64,000 bases of DNA from Adineta ricciae. Its lineage: Eukaryota > Rotifera > Eurotatoria > Adinetida > Adinetidae. The position numbers and the translations under genes were made by a program. The notes under the pieces are model-generated. The model saw only the letters and a list, made by a program, of their open reading frames with translations. It made no database searches and was not told where the DNA came from. Where the stretch lies: assembly GCA_905250025.1 (NCBI GenBank), contig CAJNOJ010000446.1, positions 1 through 64,000 on the forward strand, read 5' to 3'. Shown here in pieces: positions 34,415-45,535 of this stretch (its first letter is position 1; each line of letters starts with the position of its first letter).

Positions 34415-37400
34415 TTTAGAAACCGTCATCAAAATGCAAAAATTGATTGTTGTCTTTGATGGAATTGGACGTCTTGATAATCTCGAAGATGCCATTGCTG
34501 ATGCTTTGAGAAATGAAATCTATTTTCAACGTGATAGTGGAACAAAAGTCAAAGATGGATATGATCCACGAGCAGAAGAATTAAAATGGTGTTTGGTAAA
34601 ATATTCTCTTTGACTTGCATTTGATAAACTTTGTTGAATATTTTAGATTTGGAATAAAGAAGCACATGGAGAACTGGAAATTTTGATCAATTTCGAAGAT
34701 GAGAATACGGCGTTCGTGGAAACGAAACGACGTTGGGTAAAATTTATCTTTAGTTTTCGTTTTTAATGATTATTCAATAAAATTGCTCACAGATAAATAA
34801 ATTAGGACAAGCAGCACTTTTCGAAGCTTTATGTCGAAATAACATTCATTTCGTCGATCTATTGATGGATAATGGAGCATCTGTAGAAACATTCAGTATC
34901 AATGAATTCAAGATTATTTGTGAGAAAACATTGGTAATAACAATTAAATACAAATATTTACTGAGTATCGAATGTCTCTTTAAGAATAAATATGCTTTAA
35001 ATCTTGATTTGACTAAAACTTCTATTTATGCAACGAATGATTCAAACAAATTCATTGAAGAAATCTACAAAGCGTATCTTTGGCAATATTTGGAACATTA
35101 TGTATGTTTAGTAAAGAACAAGATGAAATAGTTACATTGATTTGATTTTCATTGATTTATCGAAGATAAAAGAAGAAAATAGCAGAGAAAAAAAATCAAC
35201 AATACAACAACTGATTTATTGGAATAATAAACATCAGTTTCATTCAACGAATATCACAAATATTTTGTTTAACCAACATAAAACTGAAGCACTTTATCTT
35301 TGGTTATTATTTATGAAAAAACCCGAAATGGCAAAATGTCTCTGTTCAAAACTTCAAGTAAGAAAACAATCTTATTGATATTTTTTTCTTTCATATTTGT
35401 TTCTTGGTCAATAAGAATCAAACAGTAGCAACACTTTTAGCAGCTGCAATTTATTTCAAAGCAGCAAAAAATAATATACAAAATCGTCCTGCATTAATCA
35501 AATTGGGAAAGTTAGTAGATCGAATTTTCTTCGATATATTAAATTTATTTCGTTAATCATAAAAGAGAATTTGATCGTCATGCAAAGAATCTTATTGATG
35601 AATGTTTTTCTCAAGATAAGAGTCTTGCTCATAAATTAATTCATTGTAAAGCTCCAGCGTTTTATCATTGTACACCGTTGGACATTGCTCGACGTGCTGA
35701 TTGTCGACGTTTTCTCGCCAGTGATACTGTTCAAAGACATGTTGATCAAAAATGGTATCATCATTTTGATACTCATCAACGATTTTTAAATATGCCAATC
35801 TATGTTTGGGTTTGTTCAAATTTTATTTACCACATAAAGAAGCTCTCTCTCTCTCGTTTCATCCAGGTTTGCATTTTATCGTTACTTTTACCTCTTATAC
35901 CCATTGGAGCTGTGTTGTTTCCTTCTCTGTACAAGAGATCGTCTGGAAATAAACAGAAAAACAAATATTTCAATCGATTTCGTTCACCAGTGGTTTATCA
36001 ATGGACGTTCGTGGAAGTTTCTCGTCTATATTTGATTATTAGTTCGTTTGTTTTCTAGATCAGCAGATGATAGTGGAGAGAAACGATATTGCACACAAGT
36101 AGTCATTTGGTTTCGTGAAATATGGCGTCGAATTTTGTATTTCTATGAAGCTCCAGTAGTGCGCTTTTATTATCATGCTGTGAGGATTATTTAATGTGCA
36201 TTAATTAAAGAGAAAGAGATTTATATTTAGATATTCTTCTTTGTATTTCTGACTTTATTCAGTTACGTTCTTTTGGTTGACTATTTTCCTTTAAATAATT
36301 ATGGTGGAACACGTTCGGGTTTTCGCCGTTTAAAAATTCCAATTTCAGAAATTCTTTTACATATTTCTATCTGGACTTTAATTATCGATGCGTCCTATGA
36401 GGTCAGTTAATTCTATCAATTGAGAAAAAAATTTTCTTTATTTTTATTCGTACCATTAGTTAACATCACGAGCACAATTACATTACGATTATTTTGTCAG
36501 CAGTTGGAATTTGGAAGATGTAGCAGCCGTTGTTTGTTATTTGATCGGATTTATTACGCGATTATTTATGAATGAATCCGCTTTTATCGTCTCAAAGTAA
36601 GATTTATTTTCAAATTAAGATTTATATTCATTACTATGCTGTTTGTCTCAAAAAGAGTATTCATGTCCATTGATTTAATTCTTTGGTCGATTCGACTTCT
36701 TCATCTGTTTTCTGCCTACGAATCTTTGGGTCCTAAACTAATGATGATTTCAAGAATGGTGAGTGTTGTTTTATGAAGAAAATCCATTCTATCATTTGTT
36801 GTAGATTAAAGATGCATTTTTGATCTTTGTTTTCTTCATTTTGATCCTGCTACTTTCCTTTTCGGTCACTTCTTGGTCTCTTTTATCAACCAATACTCAA
36901 GTGAATTGGATCTATGCAAACGATGGTTCGTTATTCAATGTTACTGTACTCAATGGCGGAAGTGGCCTTTGGACATGGCAATTACTACGAGATGTTTTAA
37001 ATTGGGGTATATGGAAAGTATTTGGGCAAATCGATGAACCTTTCAACAATCTTGTTAGTGGTAAAAATAATATTTGTTTCCGCACTGTTTTTCTTTGGAA
37101 AACGAAGAAAAAATTTCATTTTAGAGAATGATGTTTATGGAACAGTTGTTTTCCTATTTGCAATTATCTTTGTGGTGATTTCAAATGTTCTTCTGATGAA
37201 CGTTCTCGTTGCCATGTTTAAGTACGAATGAATAATTTAAATAGTTTTATTTGAAAGTGATTTTAGTGTGACAATTCAACGTGTTCTCGATCGATCACAT
37301 CGAATTTGGAGACATCAGAGATTTTTACTTGTTTATGAGTACAGTCAAAGACCTGTTTTACCTGCACCATTGAGTGTCTTCTATTATCTTTTTCAATTAT

Positions 37401-38179
37401 TCACATCTCTTAGTGAATGTTATCGACAGAAATGTTTATGTGGATCAACACGAGTCGATCGAATTCAAGGTAATGAGAAATGAAAGATTTTCGAAGAAAG
37501 ATCTTCGATATTTTAGATGAATCATCAGAATTTAGCATTTCCGATACCTCATATGAGATCAATTATGAAAAAGAAATTGGAGAAATCTATTGGAAACGTT
37601 GTGGATTTGTCGTCGAAGAAGGAGAAGAACAAAACAATATTCTCAATGGAAAAGTTTTAGCGAAAAAGTATCGGAATAATAAATAAACTTAGTTAAATCT
37701 GTTCTTTCTTAGAATTGATAAACTCAATGATGGAATTAATCGAATACTTCAAAAATATTCTTTACAAAAACCGGATATTCAAATATTCAAAGTAAAATTA
37801 TCTATAAGAAAAACGCAAACTTCTCTTAATCAAATTTGTAGAGTGATATTGAATCTTCTACACCTCCTCCACCGCCATTATCGTCTGAACTAACAACTCT
37901 GATCATTTCTTCTCAAGAAAGAAACAATCAACAAATACGACGAACCAAAGTGAATATCATACGATTGGTTGAATGTGACAAATTTCATTCAACGTCAACT
38001 TCTGAGTATATTATTGTTGATCAAATTAATTTCTCTCTTCTAATTCATACTTATTTCTAGAATTATCAATATCAATGTTTTATCTGCGCGAAAGACTTAA
38101 CCAACTAAAGGATTATCGACCATCAACAGATCACGCGATGCATAAATCTAATGCGATTAATGTAATTCGAATATTTTAA
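34415..38179 (+). pseudogene. second TRPM-like copy (copy B), truncated and frameshifted
   Basis: Nearly identical to 25620-29372 of copy A in exons and introns, including all splice sites. It starts abruptly after the n at 34414 in the exon that reads KMQKLIVVFDGIGRLDN. Two coding indels against copy A are visible: a 4-bp insertion at about 35129, making a TAG, and a 2-bp deletion at about 35360. The reading frame is not restored, so the copy cannot make a full channel as written. The pore and TRP-box exons remain intact. It lacks the whole N-terminal sensing region. It could be a diverged haplotype placed in tandem by scaffolding, or a real tandem duplicate. Confidence 0.8.
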
Positions 38180-39755
38180 TTCATATTGATAAAAAATGAA
38201 AATCAACTCATGGGTTTCCATTCGACGAAGATAATAATGGATTATATATTGAGAGGTGACTACGCATGAGTGATCTACTAGAGCGAGATTATTCAAAAAC
38301 GATTAGATATTTATACGGTACGGCGAGAATAGGGCCGAAAATAAGAACCGAAAGAATTAGATAGTTTGAATAATTTATACAGAAACTTAATTAGTGTTGT
38401 TCGAAGAACGAGATTACTCGAGTATTGGTGAGTAAAAGTGGAAAGAAGAACAAAATTTGTGTTCCAGATCACACTATCAGGTGAAGTTGCAATATCTCTG
38501 ATGAGAAACTGACCGACTTTAAAGTACACGTTTGGAACAACTACATCAAACTGGAAAGCTTTCTAAAAGGGGTTTGACGAACGCTCTACGATGAAAATAT
38601 TCGACACGAAATCATTTTCCTGAAAGTATAGAAAAGAATCAGTAGTTATGGCTGCAAAACACAGCTAGTACTCGAAAACTACTGACTAACAAATGGCTAC
38701 CTTAGTTCAATTCGTGAAAAACGAACAATCTCTGCTTCTATTAACTCTAGTGTGTGACACGGTGTTGTGATTCAGTTAAGGACCATAGTAGCACACACAG
38801 TGCCTTACTTGTGATTATACGAACAAGATACGTTCCATAAAGATATTAATTAATTGTGTTTGAGAAGTTGTTGATGTATGCGACTAACATTAGTCACTGA
38901 CGTCGTTTCATCAACATCGTCGTATGTGATGCAGAATTGTTTCGATGATGAAGATAAATATTTTCTTAATAGATTATTTTCATGTATTCCATCGAGAAAT
39001 GAAGGTTATCATCAAGGCATCGTATACTGAAGATGTGTGGGACAAGGTTTTTCCATACTCGGTGCGCCCCGTGAATTTTGTGTGTAATAATTGAATTTAT
39101 TCAGCGAAATAACATCATAACAGTTGAACTGAATGCACGCTCAACTGCTGCAGATGAAGAAGAGGTACAAAATATTTTCTTCGCTAATTTAGCCGAATTA
39201 GATAATAATCATTCTTGTTCTTGCCACAAAACAAGAGGATTCTCATTCTTATCATTTGAGCTAATGAATTTATTTAACTTCATTTGTAAATATAATTCAA
39301 ACTCCCCATGAGCGTACGTTACATCGAGCTTGTTATGTTTTTTTCGACTCGAAACAATCTTCAGCATCATCCCATCATAATTCTCTGTATAAGACTTTAA
39401 TTTTTTTTTAGATGTAGGCGAAGTGCTACCAATACCTTCTGATTGTGTTGATGCATCATCATTACCTTGATCTTATCGATACGTTGACTAGAAACGTTTT
39501 CCCTAAATAAGTGCTGTGCATGAAAACTAACCCTTTCGGTTCAAAATTTAATTCTGCATCGAGTGATTATACTTCTATTCACGGGACAAGCTTTGGAAAA
39601 ATTCGATTTAGAGTTTTGTTTCCTATATAGAAAAAAATTAAGATGTAGGTAAAATTTTCTCCAAAATTTGCCCCGTGAATAAAAACATCATCACACCATT
39701 TCATCATATAATTTACAATGGGTCGAGACATAACATCTAATAACAGAGAAAAATG
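38180..39755. other. non-coding region homologous to 29.4-30.2 kb
   Basis: It continues the copy B/copy A similarity up to the N run. It contains a reverse-complement relative of the 145-bp MITE at about 39490-39600 and another fragment at 39650-39695. A block at 39596-39755 repeats 30004-30160 almost exactly. No gene is supported. Confidence 0.6.
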
Positions 39756-39793
39756 NNNNNNNNNNNNNNNNNNNNNNNNNNNNNNNNNNNNNN
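39756..39793. other. assembly gap of 38 N
   Basis: A run of 38 undefined bases. It is the only multi-base gap in the window. The homology between TRPM copies A and B ends at it. Confidence 0.99.
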
Positions 39794-40162
39794 TCTCGAA
39801 TATACATGTGAACAAAAAGAACCAACTGAATATTGTTTTATATTTACTCGTTATTTTTATTGTCATTCTGTGTTGTTCAGATGCTGTAGATAATTTGTCT
39901 TCTCTCAATTTATATTCTTCTACTACAAAGTTATTCCGTTATAATTAGTGAGAGAAAACAGTAACAATATACAAGGCAACATGAATAATTAAAACATTCA
40001 TATGATTAACATCTTGATAGACTTATCTATTAGTGCATTTGATTTTGACTATCCTTTTTAACGAAACTTTATTAGAAAAAGAATCATCTGTATCTTCTCA
40101 TGTTATTTTTTGACTAATCAGTAGATGTGAACATAAAGGCAAACAAACAATTTATTACATAC

Positions 40163-40167
40163 CTGGT

Positions 40168-40214
<47 letters not shown>

Positions 40215-40964
40215 CGTCGGTGTTGGCAAAGTAGATATTGTTATGGTAGAACCTATTTTCAAAGTCGATTTAATACAAATAAAGCATCAATTTCCCCATT
40301 AAACTATAAATTGATTTTATTTTATCTTCTTTGATTCAATTTGAAAAATCTCTTAAGTTGAAAAAGGTGCTTCAAGGATCTTTTTTCTTCCACAAAACAT
40401 TATCTCTACTTTCTATTCTATTCTCATATTATATGATAGGTCATATGAAGAAATCAAATATACACTTGAAAGTGCAATTTAAGATGACCTTTCGTTTCTC
40501 TAAGAACATTTTCTAAATGTTTTGTCCTCAAAATGATCATTTTGAAAACATATTTTTTTCTTCTCGATAGTATACTAACCCAATGATGTTTGTGTTCCAA
40601 CAATACTTATCAACGTAATGATATCTGTATTAATTGACATATTACCAGTTGAATTTGATATATTATCAAATAATTCACATAAAGATATTGATAAATGAAA
40701 ACTGATTGCTTGACATTGTTGATGAATTAAACAAATTGATTCACATATATTAATATTTGAAACAATTTTTGTATTAAATGGTAAACAAGTTGTATTAGAA
40801 CATTGAAATTTTCGATCAATTATTTTTATCATAAACATTGTTCGTACATCTTCTGATAAAACTTCTTTATGAAATATAACCAAGAAGAAGAATATAGAAA
40901 TTTGTGTTAAAGTAATCATCAATGAACGTTTGAAATAAAATAGAGAATCTCCTTTTTCTTTCAT
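40163..40964 (-). CDS. PAN/apple-like secreted or membrane protein with poly-Thr exon (partial)
   Basis: Exon 1 (40964 down to 40580) encodes a basic N-terminus, a hydrophobic signal or anchor (ITLTQISIFFFLVIF), and a Cys-rich module with CESICLIHQQCQAISFHLSISLC, the C-x3-C-x5-C-x8-F-x6-C style of PAN/apple domains that bind proteins or sugars. A 327-bp intron follows. Exon 2 (40252 down to 40163) joins in phase and encodes STITISTLPTP, then about fifteen Thr codons made by a GTT/ACA microsatellite, a mucin-like stretch expected to be O-glycosylated. A donor follows at 40162. Later exons may lie toward 39800, where a basic segment plus transmembrane-like stretch runs into the N gap. Confidence 0.55.
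40169..40215 (-). repeat. ACA/GTT trinucleotide microsatellite coding for poly-Thr
   Basis: About fifteen GTT units on the plus strand, read as ACA (Thr) codons in exon 2 of the PAN-like gene. The reading frame is tolerant of copy-number change, so length polymorphism is likely. Confidence 0.8.
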
Positions 40965-41407
40965 TCTGTTTATATATGTTCAAAACTAAGTCATCAAGTA
41001 TTTTAATTGATATTCAAAGAAGATCTAAGTGCATAACAAATGTTTATTCAAAAACTATATTGAGAAAACCCATTTATCAGAGTTTGTTGAACGAGAAGTA
41101 CTTTATTGATCAAAGTAATATATTTCCATTATAAATTGATAGATAAGATTTTTAATTGAAAAAAGAAAACATTTAATACTTCATATGAAGCAAACTAATG
41201 TTATTTGATATCAAAAAAGAAACAAGGTAAATTTATTTTTCATGATTTTTTAAAAATAATAGATCTTTTGTCAAACAATGACAATAAGATGTTCTGCTAC
41301 GATGATGGATTGTCAAGAACATATGTATTTTATCAAAATTACATCGAATGATTTGTTGAGATAATAAATAAAACGATCGAGAGCGGATACATCAGACAAA
41401 TAATTAT
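40965..41407. other. spacer upstream of the PAN-like gene
   Basis: AT-rich non-coding sequence; nothing recognisable. It would hold the promoter of the minus-strand PAN-like gene. Confidence 0.4.
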
Positions 41408-42339
41408 GACTTGTTATTAATAAGTGAGTAAAAGATTTATAAAGTTCTTGCAATACTTTAATACGTAAATATTTTAGTCTTCTGGATAATACATGTAGAG
41501 GGTAAAGACTTTTGTGATCATCTCCTCATTATATTAAAGAAACGTTCAGCAAATTATTACAATTAATCACTTAATATTCAGTAAATCAAGTTCGTCTGGT
41601 GTAGAATTTCTACATCTGGTTCATTTGTGGTGGTGGATGAAATGTAAAAATATATTTTCATTTATTATTTTCATTCCGATTAGACAATGACTGGAAATAT
41701 AAATGTATCGTAGGATATCATTATATAACATCGATGTTATTTAATGGAACAATATCAATTGCTCCTGATTGTTATTTTCACAATAATGCGCATAATGTTG
41801 AGATATTTTTAATATCACTAAATCTTCTCTTCAAAGAAGGGTTTAATAAAGAAAAACTAATAGCTTTTCTGCAAAAACTTTCAATTAGAATTTTTGTGTG
41901 GATGATGTTTCGCATCACTTTAGTTTTTTTTTAACTGTTGAATGAAATGTTCGTTATAAACTTCGCGAAAGAGAAATTTCAAGTTAATCAAGAATGTTTG
42001 AATGTTGAAGATATGTGATTTTAAACATTGGAATGAAGAAGCACGGAAGTTCTTTATGGAAATGAAAACGATAAGATATTCGTACTTAAATGAAAATTCA
42101 TTTGTTCATGAGAAAGTTGTGGTGATACGCTATTTTTGCTAATAATATGTTGAAAAAGATATTGACAATGTTCATAATGATCTCTATGATTCAAATGACT
42201 ATATCCTAAATATACTATTCACAACAGGAAGGAAAAAAGTAGATTCAGTGAATTCTATTAGATCCCAGGATCTTCGTTTTCCTTTCATGGAATTGTTTTA
42301 CATATATTTGAGAAAACTCACTCAGGTCACGTTAGTCAA
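41408..42339. repeat. duplicated block, copy 1 (empty hAT site)
   Basis: About 930 bp matching 42613-44168 closely along its length, except for a 686-bp insertion in the other copy. The pre-insertion target GTGTGGAT is present once here (41896-41903). The small open frame at 41734-41934 is not convincing as a gene. The copy ends at the n at 42340. Confidence 0.75.
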
Positions 42340-42340
42340 N

Positions 42341-42475
42341 AGCGTGTATCAGTTAAGTAAGTGGAAATTAACGGTTAAGTGCAACCCGTTAACCGTTAAT
42401 ATTAATGGTTAACGGGTTCCGTTAATTAACGACCGTTAATTAAGTAAAATTAAATTAAATGGTCCACCCCTAATG
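42341..42475. mobile_element. terminal part of a hAT-like MITE
   Basis: Dense short inverted and direct copies of GTTAACGG/CCGTTAA, ending GGTCCACCCCTAA. Read inward on the other strand this begins TTAGGGGTGGACC, a hAT-style terminus. The other end is missing because the contig starts at the n at 42340. A target duplication cannot be tested. Confidence 0.45.
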
Positions 42476-42612
42476 ACAGTTGTTTGGTTAGTTTTGAAAA
42501 AGGTTAAAATTGACGAGGACCGTTCCCGAGACATCATTTGGAAGCGCAAGTTTTATCTGAAGTATAACCCAATCAGTCGAGGGTAATGCGAGTCTCCCTC
42601 GACGAGCGTTGT

Positions 42613-44168
42613 TTATTGTTAATAAGTGAGTAAAATATTCATAAAGCTCTTGCAATACTTTAATACGTAAATATTTTAGTCTTCTGGATAATACATGTAG
42701 AGAATAAAGACTTGTGATCATCTCCTCATTTTACTAAAGAAAAGTTCAGCAAATTATTACAATTAATCACTTCATGTTCAGTAGATTAAATTCATTTGAG
42801 GTGGTGGATGAAATGTTAAAATAACAATGAATGGAAACATACATGTTGTTTGATATCATTATATAACATAGATGTTATTTAATGGAACAATATCAATTAC
42901 TCCTGATCGTTATTTTCACAACAATGCGCATAATATTGAGATATTTTTAACATCACAAAATCTTCTCTTCAAAGAAGGGTTTAATAAAGAAAAACGAGTA
43001 GCTTTTCTGCAAAAACTTTCAATTAGATTTTTTGTGTGGATCAGAGATGGGCAAGTCATGACTTTTTCAAGTCATAAGTCATGGCAAGTCTCTGGCAATT
43101 TTTTCGAGTCAAGTCAAGTCAAGTCATTTCAAAAAAATTTTAAATTTAAAGTCAAGTCGAGTCAAGTCGCTATTAAGCCGAGTCAAAAAGAGCCAAGTCA
43201 CAAGTCATGACTTGAGGAAAAAATTCCAATTTCAACAACTATTTATGTGAAAAAATATCATATAAACTCTTTGTTGCATTTGAACACATCTAACAATTAG
43301 TGTTTTTGTAGGCATTTTAGCACGATGTTGTCTAAAAATAAAAGCACTTTGCCTAGGGATTTTTTCTACCGGTGGAGAAGTAGCGAGAGTTGCAAGTGTC
43401 TTTCTGCCCATCACATGGGTATGAGTGCTATGCATCACTTGATCTCACACGCACACCCTCACCTATACCCACGCAAATTCGTAATCGACATAGTTAATGC
43501 AGAAGAATGGCTTGCTGATGAATCACTGTCTCATTCACAACCGGTCTGTAGAATTACAGATGGTAATGGTAATACCAGATATTTTCCGTTTTCATACTGT
43601 AGAATACCTTTTTTCCTCTTGTTCTATCATATACATTCATACAAGAAGAAGAAAGATAGAAAAGTACAACACATTCTAGCATACGTTCAAATGATCTATT
43701 TAATATGACTTGACTTGCCCATCTCTGGTGTGGATGATGTTTCGCATCACCTTAGTTTTTTTAACTGTTGAATGAAATGTTCGTTATAAACTTCGCGAAC
43801 GAGAAATTTCAAGTTAATCGAGAATGTTTGAATGTTGAAGATATGTGATTTTAAACATTGGAATGAAGAAGCGCGGAAGTTCTTTATGGAAATGAAAACG
43901 ATAAGATATTCATACTTAAATGAAAATTCATTTGTTCATGAGAAAGTTGTGGTGATACGCTATTTTTGCTAATAATATGTTGAAAAAGATATTGACGATG
44001 TTCATAATGATCTCTATGATTCAAACGACTATATCCTAAATATACTATTCAAAACAGGAAGGAAAAAAGTAGATTCAGTGAATTCTATTAGATCCCAGGA
44101 TCTTCGTTTTCCTTTCATGGAATTGTTTTACATATATTTGAGAAAACTCACTCAGGTCACATTAGTCA
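42613..44168. repeat. duplicated block, copy 2 (filled hAT site)
   Basis: Second copy of the 41408-42339 block, interrupted by the hAT element at 43042-43727. Sequences on both sides of the insertion match copy 1 to within a few substitutions. Confidence 0.75.
43042..43727 (-). mobile_element. 686-bp internally deleted hAT element with 8-bp target duplication
   Basis: The ends are CAGAGATGGGCAAGTCA and its inverted counterpart TGACTTGCCCATCTCTG. They are flanked by the perfect 8-bp direct repeat GTGTGGAT (43034-43041 and 43728-43735), the hallmark length of hAT insertions. Near the left end are many AAGTC repeats in subterminal position. On the minus strand, 43438-43232 encodes a hAT transposase C-terminal relic (SPPVEKIPRQSAFIFRQHR followed by AKMPTKTL), corresponding to the dimerisation region. 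It is non-autonomous. Confidence 0.9.
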
Positions 44169-45409
44169 AAATAGCATATTTCTAAACTTGCTTCATTTTC
44201 GATCGTCGTTTTCAAACTATTCTAGTCACGAGTGGCACTTTATCTTCACTTTGTCACGTAAAGTAGAGTGGGTATCTGATTCAGGATTTGAAAAACTATT
44301 GGTAGTGCAAAGATGTTGTTCACCTGACTATATCCAGGATCATTGTAAACATCTGTCTTCTTTCTTCAAGTTCTCAATATGATACTTCAAATACTTCTTC
44401 ATTTATAAACTTTTTGAAATTGCTTTCATATACAAAATATTATTATAAGATCATTCTCTTCAAAACACTTTTTGTTCTATTTTTGTCAAATATCAAACAC
44501 AAATAGTACTTTCGATAAACAACCATTTTCTGTCTAAGTTGGCCTTAAGATTTCTTATTCTGTTTGATTTTTTCTTTTCCTTATTTCGAATATTTTGAGG
44601 GTGTTGGTGTCTGGGTGACAATTTGTTATGATTGGAATCGATACAGCTCATCGAGCTGTATCTGGAAGTGCAGAAACGAATCCGTCCGCGTTTTTCTCAA
44701 ATTTTCATGTTTTTTAAGGTTTTTTTGCAAGTTTTTTTTTCATTTTTGATCGGTAAGAAAGGATGTTTCCCGGAATATATTTATTTTTGAATAGATAGAG
44801 CTCACCGAGTTCCACCTGGAACAAATATGATCAGGGTTGGAATACACTCATGTGCAAATCTGTTCAAGATATCCTACATTTCAAGAAGATAATTTAAGAT
44901 TCGTATTAAATTGCTTTGATTAATGCGCCAGAATGAGCAGGATAGTCAGGACTAGACAGCTCAGAAATATTTGTCTCATCGTTGAATCTGCATGCACAAA
45001 ATATTAAAACTAACACTGATTCACGCATACACTATATGTCGTCAGTTTTCGATGGATCGATTTTCGGCGAAAAGGATAATGGACTTCAAAAACACTCTCA
45101 CCTCTGTCAATATTCTTATTCGCTAGACAAATTATGGTTATAAACATATAAAGGATGTTTCTAGAACGAGAATAAAGGAAATGACAGCGTTTATTACCTA
45201 CTCTGAATATGTTTTATGATATTCCTATTAAAGATAAACGAGGTATATGAGTGTCACCGTTTTCTTGCTCTTCCGAATCACTCCATAAATTATTTCGACG
45301 AAGAAAAAAGTTTCAACCGCCTAACAACTTGAAAACGTAAGTTACGCACACTGAGTCTTTGCCGTGAGAACTTTATTTTGATTCAAACAGTATTCTTTAA
45401 GGAAAAACG
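44169..45409. other. gene-poor stretch with small palindromes
   Basis: TACAGCTCATCGAGCTGTA is a palindrome at about 44643-44661, and a related GATAGAGCTCACCGAG lies at about 44797. Both resemble the AGAGCTCGTCGAGCTCT centre in the foldback element at 20689-20705. The frame at 44188-44382 ends in a Cys-rich segment (VQRCCSPDYIQDHCKHL) but has no known family. Confidence 0.35.
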
Positions 45410-45535
45410 ATGGCGGAGGAAATACAAGAAGGAAGTGGTAACTGCAGTAGATGCAATTGTCAAGGATGGTGGAATTGGCAACCCGGAAATAGTGCGTGCG
45501 GCACATGTGGACATTCTTATAGTGACCATTACTGA
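45410..45535 (+). CDS. 41-residue Cys-rich mini-protein (zinc-ribbon-like)
   Basis: A tiny frame from ATG 45410 to TGA 45535. After an acidic nine-residue start come CSRCNC (12-17), the aromatic GWWNWQPGN (19-27), then CGTCGH (30-35) and SYSDHY. Two C-x2-C pairs about 15 residues apart, with an extra Cys and His, form a plausible single zinc site. It has a Kozak-like aacgATGG start. The codon-structured, motif-rich content argues against chance, but no family is known to me. A sister in style is at 9142-9297. Confidence 0.45.
   Translation: MAEEIQEGSGNCSRCNCQGWWNWQPGNSACGTCGHSYSDHY

Noticed and set aside
39078-39311. Open frame with CSCHKTRGFSFLSF between the TRPM copy and the N run.
   Set aside because: It lies in non-coding sequence shared with copy A's flank, where the matching frame is not maintained.
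43325-43708. A 127-codon plus-strand frame inside the hAT element, first thought to be a captured host gene.
   Set aside because: The opposite strand encodes a recognisable hAT C-terminal relic, so the plus-strand frame is its shadow.
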